A program made the translations under genes and the position numbers. Shown here piece by piece: positions 1-5,988 of a stretch of DNA of 11,217 bases; the stretch's first letter is position 1; each line of letters starts with the position of its first letter. The notes below the pieces were generated by a model. It saw only the letters and a program-made list of their open reading frames with translations, was not told the DNA's origin and ran no database searches. The DNA comes from Acetobacteraceae bacterium UBA6159 (GTDB taxonomy: Bacteria > Pseudomonadota > Alphaproteobacteria > Acetobacterales > Acetobacteraceae), in assembly GCA_002422345.1 (NCBI GenBank), contig DIUL01000140.1, positions 1 through 11,217 of the forward strand, given 5' to 3'.

Positions 1-403
1 GTGAGGTGCTCGCAGCGGTTACGATCAACGGGCGCAGAGACAGCGTCTCCGGCTCCAGCCGCCGCGTTGAGGCCGAGGGCACGGCATAGTCCTGCATGTC
101 ATCCGTGTGGCCCAGCAACTGCTGCGTCATGGCCAGGATGCCGGCGACATCGGACGGCGGTTCCTGGTTCGGCTCCACCAGGCGTTCGGCGAAACCCAGC
201 AGCCGCATCGTGTCGGCCCGCAGGTCGGCCACCGACATCCGCAGGACGCGCATCGTCGCGGCCTCGGCCATCACGGCGCGATCGCGGTCGGTTCTCGCGC
301 GGGACAAGGCCAGGCCGGCCCGCGTGGTGATCACGGTCATTCCCAGCATCACGGCGACAGACACGGCCGTCACGGCGATGAGACTCAGTTCAATCGATCC
401 CAT
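1..403 (-). CDS. Sensor histidine kinase, N-terminal part, degenerate HisKA (partial)
   Basis: This is the first 134 codons of a gene that continues past the left edge; the frame has no stop and starts at the ATG whose complement is at 401-403. Residues 6-25 form one hydrophobic membrane segment. A charged helical stretch follows (about 34-55), then a region that lines up without gaps with a HisKA dimerisation domain. Residues 61-75 (LRADTMRLLGFAERL) match the usual LRTPLNAILGFAELL, and residues 94-122 match the second helix and the LELEPxxxxLRPLI exit. In this alignment the phosphoacceptor His of the H-box (HELR) is Ala59 (ADLR), and the TP pair is AD. The ATP-binding domain would lie outside the window. 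By family it should be an inner-membrane two-component sensor, but ordinary autophosphorylation is doubtful. It lies 93 bp downstream of the methyltransferase on the same strand. No other start is evident upstream before the in-frame stop at 497-499. No clear Shine-Dalgarno is visible. Confidence 0.72.
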   Translation of the reverse strand, partial: MGSIELSLIAVTAVSVAVMLGMTVITTRAGLALSRARTDRDRAVMAEAATMRVLRMSVADLRADTMRLLGFAERLVEPNQEPPSDVAGILAMTQQLLGHTDDMQDYAVPSASTRRLEPETLSLRPLIVTAASTS

Positions 404-404
404 G

Positions 405-419
405 CCGCCACAGTGGCGG
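405..419. promoter_or_regulatory. Perfect 15-bp palindrome next to the kinase start codon
   Basis: CCGCCACAGTGGCGG is a perfect inverted repeat (7 bp around a central A). It ends one base from the start codon of the minus-strand kinase gene. As RNA it could form a 6-bp stem with a 3-nt loop over the ribosome-binding region; as DNA it could be an operator. The sequence shows only the symmetry, and chance is possible in such GC-rich DNA. Confidence 0.3.
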
Positions 420-496
420 GGAAGTACGAAGAATCCGTTAACGAAACCGACGATCGCAGGCGAAGCGGGGAAGAAAACGCCGCTGGAACAGAGGGA

Positions 497-1219
497 TCAG
501 GCGGCGGGCCGGGTCGCGATCGTGATCCACTCATCCCGCAGCAGGGCGTAGCGGACTTCGTCATCCGGCCCCATGCGGAAGGTTTCCACCGCGAAACCCA
601 CCTCCTTCAGCCGGTCCGCGAAATCCATCCCGTAGTAACGGACATGGTCATGCGCGCTGAAATGCGCCCAGCGGGCATCGGCCGCCGTAATCGCCGGGTT
701 CTCATGCGTCTCATACCGTGTCGGGTTGATCGGCACGGACAGCAGCGCGATCCCGCCGGGCTTGAGCAGGCGAAACAGCTCCCGCATCGCCTGCCGGTCG
801 TCGGGAATGTGTTCCAGCACGTGATGCGCCATGACCACGTCGTAGGAGGCGTCGGGCAGCGCCACCTTCGTGATGTCCACCTGGTGCGTCACCCCCGCCT
901 GCATCAGGTCGGCCGTCTCATACAGAGGGTTCCCGCGCATCTGCCGCATGACCACCTTCTCCGGCGCGAAATGCAGGATGCGCTTGCCGGCCAGCCGGTC
1001 GCCGCCGTCCTGGGTCACCCACAGATGCAGCAGGCGATGCCGCTCCCGCGAGCCGCAATTCAGGCAGCGGGCCGCCCAGCGCGGCGGATGGCCGACATTG
1101 ATGAACATGCCGTGGTAGCCGCAGATCGGGCAGGTGCGCGGCAGGCCGGCGAATCGGAACTGGCGGCGGTCGGCGAACCAGGCCGCGGCCAGACGGCGCC
1201 ACAGGGTCAGGCGGTTCAT
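497..1219 (-). CDS. Class I SAM-dependent methyltransferase with N-terminal zinc knuckle
   Basis: This encodes 240 aa. The ATG at 1219 is chosen because it overlaps the upstream stop as ATGA and puts the recognisable fold right after it; a longer in-frame opening reading back to 1615 lies antisense-free but inside the dehydrogenase gene and is not believed. Residues 30-55 hold two paired cysteines (CPIC and CLNC, C30/C33/C52/C55), a likely zinc knuckle, followed by SRERHR. The SAM-binding motif I is not the usual DxGxGxG but ILHFAPE (81-87). That is typical of a group of putative methyltransferases with a cysteine-rich N-terminus. Residues 113-118 (acidic motif, VDITKV), 126-139 (YDVVMAHHVLEHIP) and 152-163 (LKPGGIALLSVP) are the later methyltransferase motifs. 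The substrate is unknown. Overlap with the dehydrogenase gene suggests translational coupling. The fold is secure; the methylated molecule cannot be inferred. Confidence 0.85.
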   Translation of the reverse strand: MNRLTLWRRLAAAWFADRRQFRFAGLPRTCPICGYHGMFINVGHPPRWAARCLNCGSRERHRLLHLWVTQDGGDRLAGKRILHFAPEKVVMRQMRGNPLYETADLMQAGVTHQVDITKVALPDASYDVVMAHHVLEHIPDDRQAMRELFRLLKPGGIALLSVPINPTRYETHENPAITAADARWAHFSAHDHVRYYGMDFADRLKEVGFAVETFRMGPDDEVRYALLRDEWITIATRPAA

Positions 1220-2427
1220 GCCGGGTTCCGCGCTTTCTCGGCGTCCATGGCCACGCGTCCGATCATCATGAGGGCAAGGTCGTCCTGGGGCGGCTGGAAC
1301 AACCCGCCGCGGGCGTCGCGAAAATACCGCTCCAGCGGCAGGGCACGGGTCATGCTGAACCCGCCGGCGACCCGCAGCGCGATTTCGGTCACGGCGCAGG
1401 CGGCGTTGGTGCAGAGGTATTTGGCAGCGGCGACGGCGGGGGTGATGGCGGCCCCGGTGATTTTCCCGGCGACGCAGGCCCGCGCCGTTTCGTGCAGGAC
1501 CGACCGAGCCGCACGCAACTGCATGTCCATCTGGCCGATCCAGTTCTGGATATGCGGCTGGGTCGCGATCGGCTGGCCGAGGCCGGACGGCACCCGGTTG
1601 TTCGCGTAATGGCACGCCGTGTCGCAGGCCGCCTGCCCGATGCCCAAAGCGATGGCGGCCAGGGGCAAGGCCCAGGCGCTGCCGCCCTGCGGGCGGCGGT
1701 GCTGGCCGATCGGCAGTGCCTCCACGATCCGATGGGCGGGCACGAAGACGCGTTCGTAGACGACGTCGTAATTGCCGCAGCCGCGCAGGCCGAGCGCACC
1801 GGACCAGGTGTCGACGATGGAGAGGCCGGGGGTTCCGCCCTCGACCAGGGCATGTGCCAGTTGGCCGGTGGGGTGGTCGTCGGAGGGCGGCAGCACGGTC
1901 GCGGTGGCCAGGAAGCGCAAGGCCGGGGCGCCGGTGACGAAGATCTTCCGCCCGCTTAACAGCCAGCCGCCGTCGGTGGCCTCGGCCGTCATGGCCGGCA
2001 GGCCGCCGCGGGAGATGCTGCCGAGATCGGCCTCGGTCACGCAGTTGTTGATCGTGCCGCCGTCGCGGGCGAGCGTCTGGCAGATTTCGGCCAGGACCGG
2101 CTCGGGCCAGGCCTGGTTGTCCAGAACGCGGCCCATCAGGCTGAGGTTCATGCCGCAGACCAGCGCCGTGGAGGCATCGGCCCGCCCCAGGATTTCCTGC
2201 GCCAGCACCATCTCGAACACGTTGGCGCCGGCGCCGCCATGGGCGACCGGCAGGGCCAGGCGGAGGTAGCCGGATTCGTGCAGGTCGCGGAAATTCTCCA
2301 TCGGAAAGACCGAGGTCAGGTCATTGTCGGTGACCCGCGCTTCCAGCACGCGGGCGAGCGCGCTGGCCTGTTCCATGATCTGCTGCTGACGCGGGGTCAC
2401 GTCATGCAGGCCGGGCATGTGGTCCAT
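1216..2427 (-). CDS. Acyl-CoA dehydrogenase-family flavoprotein without the usual catalytic Glu
   Basis: This encodes 403 aa, normal for the family (about 380-400). The N-terminal helical domain includes LRLALPVAHGGAGAN (55-69). The middle beta domain has NNCVTEADLGSISR (127-140), where the flavin contacts lie, and SGRKIFVTGAP (158-168). The C-terminal helical domain ends in LRVAGGFSMTRALPLERYFRD (351-371). Medium-chain enzymes carry the catalytic Glu in a YEGT motif eight residues after the RDA triplet; here that stretch is GGLFQPPQDD, with Pro379 at the position. The alternative base site on helix G (isovaleryl type) also lacks Glu (around 249-266). The overall look recalls DszC/SfnC-like flavin monooxygenases of the same fold, so it may be an oxygenase or another flavoenzyme. 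The ATG at 2427 is used; an ATG three codons in (2418) is an alternative, and neither has a strong Shine-Dalgarno. The stop overlaps the methyltransferase start. Confidence 0.85.
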   Translation of the reverse strand: MDHMPGLHDVTPRQQQIMEQASALARVLEARVTDNDLTSVFPMENFRDLHESGYLRLALPVAHGGAGANVFEMVLAQEILGRADASTALVCGMNLSLMGRVLDNQAWPEPVLAEICQTLARDGGTINNCVTEADLGSISRGGLPAMTAEATDGGWLLSGRKIFVTGAPALRFLATATVLPPSDDHPTGQLAHALVEGGTPGLSIVDTWSGALGLRGCGNYDVVYERVFVPAHRIVEALPIGQHRRPQGGSAWALPLAAIALGIGQAACDTACHYANNRVPSGLGQPIATQPHIQNWIGQMDMQLRAARSVLHETARACVAGKITGAAITPAVAAAKYLCTNAACAVTEIALRVAGGFSMTRALPLERYFRDARGGLFQPPQDDLALMMIGRVAMDAEKARNPA

Positions 2428-2575
2428 TCAGGTGGCGTCCCGGGTCTGCGTCTGGTCGGTCGGTGGCATCCGTGCCCTATCCGGTCAGGTTCCTGGCGCG
2501 TCGATAGAACAACAGGCGGGCGGATGCCAGAAGGGGCAGGGTCAGATCGTGTTCGGCGGTCGCGCCTGGTCCTTT

Positions 2576-2689
2576 TCGTCCTGGGCGGGCCTGACCCGCC
2601 CATCGCCGAGCACGCTAGCGCTTGCGATTAAGCGCGATACCAACCGTCGGCATCCCAGGCGATGGCCGGGTCAGGCCCGGCCAGGACGA
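2576..2689. repeat. Inverted hairpin doublet, REP-like (type A)
   Basis: Two 32-nt units, 2576-2607 and 2658-2689, are inverted copies identical at 30 of 32 bases. Each is itself a hairpin: TGGGCGGG/CCCGCCCA around loop CCTGA in the left unit, TGGCCGGG/CCCGGCCA around TCAGG in the right. The two differing bases swap a G-C pair for a C-G pair, so both stems stay perfect. The 50-nt spacer holds a further small hairpin (GCGCTT/AAGCGC, 2618-2635). This doublet fills most of the 297-bp gap 2428-2724, in which I see no gene and no convincing promoter. Units of this kind are widespread intergenic repeats in alphaproteobacteria; their role is unclear. Confidence 0.85.
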
Positions 2690-2724
2690 GTGGACCCGAG
2701 CGGAGCCCGCACGCGCAAGCGCTG

Positions 2725-3108
2725 TCAGATCGTGACGATCTGCCCCAGGCCCACGGCCGAGAGGAACGTCGCCACGCCCGCGATCTCCACCCCCGGGACC
2801 AGGCGAGCGGCGTCCAGGCCCTCGGCGCGGAGGCCGGACTCGCAGGCGATCAGGCGGACCCCGAGTTCGATGCTGGCCTCCCGCAGGATGTCGATCCCGG
2901 CGACGCCCACGGCCTCGACCCGCGCGTCACGGCCGGCATCGGTCAGGCCCGACCAGTCGGAGAACAGGGCATGGCAGCCGGCATTGGTGGCGAACAGCAC
3001 CACGGGGCGGCCCAGGGCCGCGGCGCCGGCGGCGACGACGAAGGCGTAGTGCGCGCGGTCATGCGCGCCGGACATCAGCAGGACGCCGAGCGGGAGGTCA
3101 GACCGCAC
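2725..3108 (-). CDS. DsrE-family (DsrE/DsrF/YchN-like) protein
   Basis: With the GTG at 3108 the product is 127 aa. This start is preferred over the ATG at 3075 because the stretch LPLGVLLMSGAHDRAHYAF forms the first beta strand and loop of the fold, which the shorter form would cut away. The longer opening back to 3228 lies inside the ThiF-like gene. The sequence has alternating strands and helices: ALGRPVVLFATNAG (31-44) and the conserved-cysteine segment RLIACESGLRAEGL (85-98, Cys89), plus Cys45. DsrE-type proteins are small cytoplasmic oligomers that carry sulfur as persulfide on such a cysteine or, in some branches, have unknown roles. The gene overlaps the upstream adenylating-enzyme gene by 11 bp on the same strand, which suggests joint translation and a shared sulfur-handling job. 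The family call is good; the function is inferred. Confidence 0.85.
   Translation of the reverse strand: MRSDLPLGVLLMSGAHDRAHYAFVVAAGAAALGRPVVLFATNAGCHALFSDWSGLTDAGRDARVEAVGVAGIDILREASIELGVRLIACESGLRAEGLDAARLVPGVEIAGVATFLSAVGLGQIVTI
2726..2742. terminator. 17-bp palindrome at the 3' end of the DsrE-family gene
   Basis: CAGATCGTGACGATCTG is a perfect odd palindrome covering the last codons and part of the stop codon of the minus-strand DsrE-family gene. As RNA it would make a 7-bp stem with a 3-nt loop. No U-tract follows, so a Rho-independent terminator is not shown; it may only stabilise the 3' end or be incidental. Confidence 0.3.
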
Positions 3109-3916
3109 AGACGGGGCCTGATGTATCGGTGTGAGCGGACAGGTCCTTGATCGTCGCCTCCGGCCCGCACAGGGCGCAATGCGGATCGGGGCGCAGCTTG
3201 ATCGTGCGGAACCGCGTCGCCAGGCCATCCCACACCAGCAGCCGGCCGGACATGGTGTCGCCGATGCCGATGATTTCCTTCAGCACCTCGGTTGCCTGCA
3301 ACGTGCCCATGACGCCGGTGACGGCGCCCAGGACCCCGGCCTCACTGCAACTCGGCACCACGCCGGCGGGCGGGGGTTCGGGATACAGGCAGCGGTAGCA
3401 CGGGCCGCCCTCATGCGGCTTGAACGTGGACAACTGCCCCTCGAACCGCAGGACGGCGGCGGAGACGAGCGTCTTCTTCGCCAGCGCGCAGGCGTCGGCG
3501 ATCAGGAAGCGGGTGTTGAAATTGTCGGTGCCGTCGCAGACCAGGTCGTAGCGGCTGATCAGGTCCAGCGCGTTGTCGGCGTTCAGGCGGAAGGGGTGGG
3601 TTTCGATCTTCACTTCGGGGTTGATCGCCAGCGCCGCCTCGGCCGCCGAGACCGCCTTGCCGACGCCGATCCGCGCCGTGGTGTGGGCGATCTGGCGCTG
3701 GAGATTGGAGATCTCCACCGTGTCGTCATCGACGATGCCCAGCGTGCCGATGCCGGCCGCGGCCAGGTACAGCGCGAGAGGCGAACCCAGGCCGCCGGCG
3801 CCCATCAACAGCACGCGCGCGGCCTTCAGCTTCGCCTGACCGATCCCGCCCACTTCCTGCAACAGGATATGGCGCGAGTAGCGACGGATTTCGTCTTCGG
3901 AGAAATCTAGGTCCAT
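3098..3916 (-). CDS. HesA/MoeB/ThiF-family adenylating enzyme
   Basis: This encodes 272 aa. The ATG at 3916 puts the typical opening, EDEIRRYSRHILLQEVGGIGQ (7-27), near the N-terminus; the in-frame extension to 5044 is antisense to the racemase gene and rejected. Residues 39-45 (GAGGLGS) are the nucleotide-binding loop. IVDDDTVEISNLQRQ (61-75) supplies ATP/Mg ligands, and CDGTDNFNTR (127-136) is the conserved substrate segment. SCSEAGVLG (189-197) holds the cysteine region, and CYRC (173-176) plus CALC (247-250) form the zinc site. Such cytoplasmic enzymes adenylate the C-terminal glycine of ubiquitin-like sulfur carriers (MoaD, ThiS) for molybdopterin, thiamine or thiocarboxylate chemistry. 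There is no C-terminal rhodanese domain and no carrier gene nearby, so MoeB and ThiF cannot be told apart. The linked DsrE-family gene points to sulfur transfer. A further Cys270 lies two residues from the C-terminus. Confidence 0.92.
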   Translation of the reverse strand: MDLDFSEDEIRRYSRHILLQEVGGIGQAKLKAARVLLMGAGGLGSPLALYLAAAGIGTLGIVDDDTVEISNLQRQIAHTTARIGVGKAVSAAEAALAINPEVKIETHPFRLNADNALDLISRYDLVCDGTDNFNTRFLIADACALAKKTLVSAAVLRFEGQLSTFKPHEGGPCYRCLYPEPPPAGVVPSCSEAGVLGAVTGVMGTLQATEVLKEIIGIGDTMSGRLLVWDGLATRFRTIKLRPDPHCALCGPEATIKDLSAHTDTSGPVCAV

Positions 3917-3945
3917 GCCGACAAGATAGGCCCGTCCCGCCAGGG

Positions 3946-3974
3946 TTGCGAGAGGGGGCGGGAGGCGCCTTAAT
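3946..3974 (+). promoter_or_regulatory. Candidate promoter of the racemase gene
   Basis: The 93-bp divergent spacer 3917-4009 contains TTGCGA (3946-3951) and CTTAAT (3969-3974) separated by 17 bp, a moderate match to sigma-70-type -35 and -10 boxes. Transcription would begin near 3981, leaving a leader of about 29 nt that includes the GAGGA ribosome-binding site at 3998-4002. This is a by-eye match only. Confidence 0.35.
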
Positions 3975-4009
3975 GACCGCCAGAAACAACCCCGAGTGAG
4001 GAAACGCCG

Positions 4010-5131
4010 ATGGGACCCTTGGCAGGCGTGAAGATCGTTGAATTCGCGGGCATCGGACCGGCGCCGATGGCGTCGATGATGCTGGCCGACATGGGGGCCA
4101 CCATCCTGCGCATCGACCGCACCGCCCCGGCCGACCTCGGCGTGCCGATGGCCGAGGAGTTCGAGTTCACCAAGCGCAGCCGGTCGGCCATCGCGCTCGA
4201 TCTGAAGAAGCCGGAATCGATCGAGGTCGTGCTGCGCCTGATCGAGGGGGCAGACGCGCTGATCGAGGGGTTCCGGCCTGGTGTCATGGAACGCCTCGGC
4301 CTTGGCCCCGATGTCTGCCTGAAGCGGAACCCGAAACTGGTGTTCGGCCGGGTGACCGGGTGGGGGCAGGAGGGGCCGCTGGCGCTCGCCGCCGGCCATG
4401 ACCTGAACTACATCGCGCTGACCGGGGCGCTGCATGCGATCGGGCGTGCGGGGCAGAAGCCGACGCCGCCGCTGAACCTGGTGGGGGACTATGGCGGCGG
4501 GTCGCTGTACCTGATCACGGGGCTGCTGGCGGGGATCATCTCGGCGCGCAGCACGGGCAAGGGCCAGGTGGTCGACGCGGCGATGGTGGATGGCGCGCTG
4601 TCGCTGATGACGCCGATCTACGCGATGAAGGCCGGCGGGCGGCTGCCGGCGCCGCGTGGGGAGAACCAGCTCGATTCCGGCTCGTATTTCTACGAGGTCT
4701 ATGAGTGCTCGGATGGCGAATTCATTTCGATCGCATCGATCGAGATGAAGTTCCATGCGGAGTTGCTGCAACGGCTGGAGATCGACCCGGCCACCATGCC
4801 GCCACAGCGCGACCGGGCGCATTGGCCGGCGGTGAAGGACCGGCTGACCGCGTTGTTCAAGACGAAGACCCGCGCCCATTGGTGCTCGGTTCTGGAGGGG
4901 ACGGATGTCTGCTTCGCCCCCGTTCTGTCGATGGAGGAAGCGCATACCCATCCGCACAACGTGGCGCGGAACGCGTTCATCGACGTGGGCGGCATGCGCC
5001 AGCCGGCGCCGGCACCGCGGTTCCAGGGGACTCCGCTGGCGCACCCGACCCCGGCGGGGACGGTGAAGGCGCGGGATACGCTGAAGGCCTGGGGGTTCTC
5101 GGACGCCGAGGCGGAGAAGTTGGGGGGGTAG
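4010..5131 (+). CDS. Alpha-methylacyl-CoA racemase (CaiB/BaiF family)
   Basis: This encodes 373 aa, close to the roughly 360 of bacterial methylacyl-CoA racemases. The ATG at 4010 follows a good Shine-Dalgarno, GAGGA at 3998-4002. The N-terminus MGPLAGVKIVEFAGIGPAP is the CoA-binding Rossmann opening. The racemase catalytic set is present: His130 in AGHDLNYIALTGAL, Asp160 in NLVGDYGGGS, and Glu245 in SIASIEMKFH. The His/Asp pair exchanges the alpha proton, interconverting (2R)- and (2S)-2-methylacyl-CoA. CoA transferases of the same fold use an aspartate nucleophile in a different context, so racemase is favoured. The role would be to let the S-specific acyl-CoA dehydrogenase act on branched-chain fatty acid or isoprenoid/sterol side-chain CoAs. 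The gene is divergent from the ThiF-like gene and convergent with the HAD gene, 206 bp away; two acyl-CoA dehydrogenase subunit genes lie beyond it. Confidence 0.92.
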   Translation: MGPLAGVKIVEFAGIGPAPMASMMLADMGATILRIDRTAPADLGVPMAEEFEFTKRSRSAIALDLKKPESIEVVLRLIEGADALIEGFRPGVMERLGLGPDVCLKRNPKLVFGRVTGWGQEGPLALAAGHDLNYIALTGALHAIGRAGQKPTPPLNLVGDYGGGSLYLITGLLAGIISARSTGKGQVVDAAMVDGALSLMTPIYAMKAGGRLPAPRGENQLDSGSYFYEVYECSDGEFISIASIEMKFHAELLQRLEIDPATMPPQRDRAHWPAVKDRLTALFKTKTRAHWCSVLEGTDVCFAPVLSMEEAHTHPHNVARNAFIDVGGMRQPAPAPRFQGTPLAHPTPAGTVKARDTLKAWGFSDAEAEKLGG

Positions 5132-5142
5132 GTAGTGGCTGT

Positions 5143-5297
5143 CTCCCCCTCCCCTTGAGGGAGGGGGTTGGGGGGAGGGGTGCTCGCGCCCCAGTCGCTG
5201 GGTTGGCGTGTATGCCAGCGTCTATGCGGCGATCACCCAAAGGTCCGTGCCGCTGCTTACCCCCCACCCCGGCCCTCCCCCTCAAGGGGGGAGGGAG
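5143..5297. repeat. Inverted hairpin doublet (type B) between convergent genes
   Basis: Units 5143-5181 and 5259-5297 are inverted copies (31 of 39 identical). The left unit folds as CCCCCTCCC/GGGAGGGGG around CTTGA (stem 5145-5153 with 5159-5167). The right folds as CCCTCCCCC/GGGGGAGGG around TCAAG (5273-5281 with 5287-5295). The changed stem bases are paired in each unit. The flanks differ as GGTTGGGG against GGCCGGGG. The doublet lies in the 206-bp gap between the racemase stop and the HAD stop, so it may act as a two-way transcription end, though no U-tract is seen. Confidence 0.82.
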
Positions 5298-5337
5298 TAG
5301 GGATTACGCCCGTCCCCTCGCCGCCATGGGCTTTCAG

Positions 5338-5988
5338 TCAGGCCCCTTGGACCAACCGGACCACCTGGGCTGGCACCTCGGCCAGGTGATCGGCCCCCGC
5401 CTCGGTCAGTTCCGCCGCTCCTCCATAACCCCACAGCACCCCAACCGAGCGCAGCGCGTTGATCTTCGCCGCGTGGATGTCGTGCAGCCGGTCGCCGACC
5501 ATGATGGTGGCCGCCGGATCGAGTGCCCCGGTCTTCAGGATATGGGCCAGCAGGTCGTATTTCTCGTCCAGCCCGCCGCCCGGTTCGGCGCCGTAGATGC
5601 GCCGGACATAGGCGGTCAGGCCCAAATGATCCATCACCCGCTCCGCGAAGTCCCGCCGCTTGGACGTCGCGATATACAGCGGCAACCCGGCATCCCGCAG
5701 CCCATCCAGCATCCCGACCACGCCCGGAAACACCGAGCAGTCGTACAGCGCAACCTCGGAATACCGGGCGCGGTAGATCGCCAGCCCCTCCGCCACCCGG
5801 TCATCGCCGAACGGGGCCAGCAGCCGGCCCAGAGACGTCGCGATCGGCGGCCCGACGGCCCAGGAGAGATCGCCGGCGGAATCCGGATCATGCCCCAACT
5901 GGGACAGCGTGAACCGGAAGCACCCCGCGATCCCGGGCTTGGAATCCGACAGCGTGCCGTCCAGGTCGAGCAGGACGGTCGGCGTCAT
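5338..5988 (-). CDS. HAD-superfamily hydrolase, phosphoglycolate phosphatase-like
   Basis: This encodes 216 aa, typical for Gph-type HAD phosphatases. Motif I is LLDLDGTLSDS (6-16), with nucleophile Asp8 and acid/base Asp10. Motif II is IATSK (106-110), with Thr108/Ser109. The motif III lysine is likely Lys143 in LDEKYD, and motif IV is MVGDRLHD (163-170), with Asp166 and Asp170 binding Mg2+. The residues between about 18 and 90 form the helical cap. Members hydrolyse small phosphate monoesters in the cytoplasm; the substrate cannot be read here, and phosphoglycolate is only one option. The start codon overlaps the stop of the upstream dehydrogenase gene as ATGA, so the two are probably co-translated. 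A role linked to acyl-CoA oxidation is not obvious, and the phosphatase may be a housekeeping passenger of the operon. Confidence 0.9.
   Translation of the reverse strand: MTPTVLLDLDGTLSDSKPGIAGCFRFTLSQLGHDPDSAGDLSWAVGPPIATSLGRLLAPFGDDRVAEGLAIYRARYSEVALYDCSVFPGVVGMLDGLRDAGLPLYIATSKRRDFAERVMDHLGLTAYVRRIYGAEPGGGLDEKYDLLAHILKTGALDPAATIMVGDRLHDIHAAKINALRSVGVLWGYGGAAELTEAGADHLAEVPAQVVRLVQGA

Noticed and set aside
107..1609. 500-codon plus-strand open frame across the kinase, methyltransferase and dehydrogenase
   Set aside because: It is antisense to three recognisable genes, rich in His/Arg/Gln/Gly with no domain, and typical of GC-rich shadow frames.
3917..5044. Upstream extension of the ThiF-like frame, adding 376 residues
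   Set aside because: It runs antisense through the racemase gene, is Arg/His/Gln-rich, and the family N-terminus begins at 3916.
5132..5337. Small gene between the racemase and HAD genes
   Set aside because: The frames consist of G/C-run repeats and have no start with a ribosome-binding site or conserved-looking sequence.
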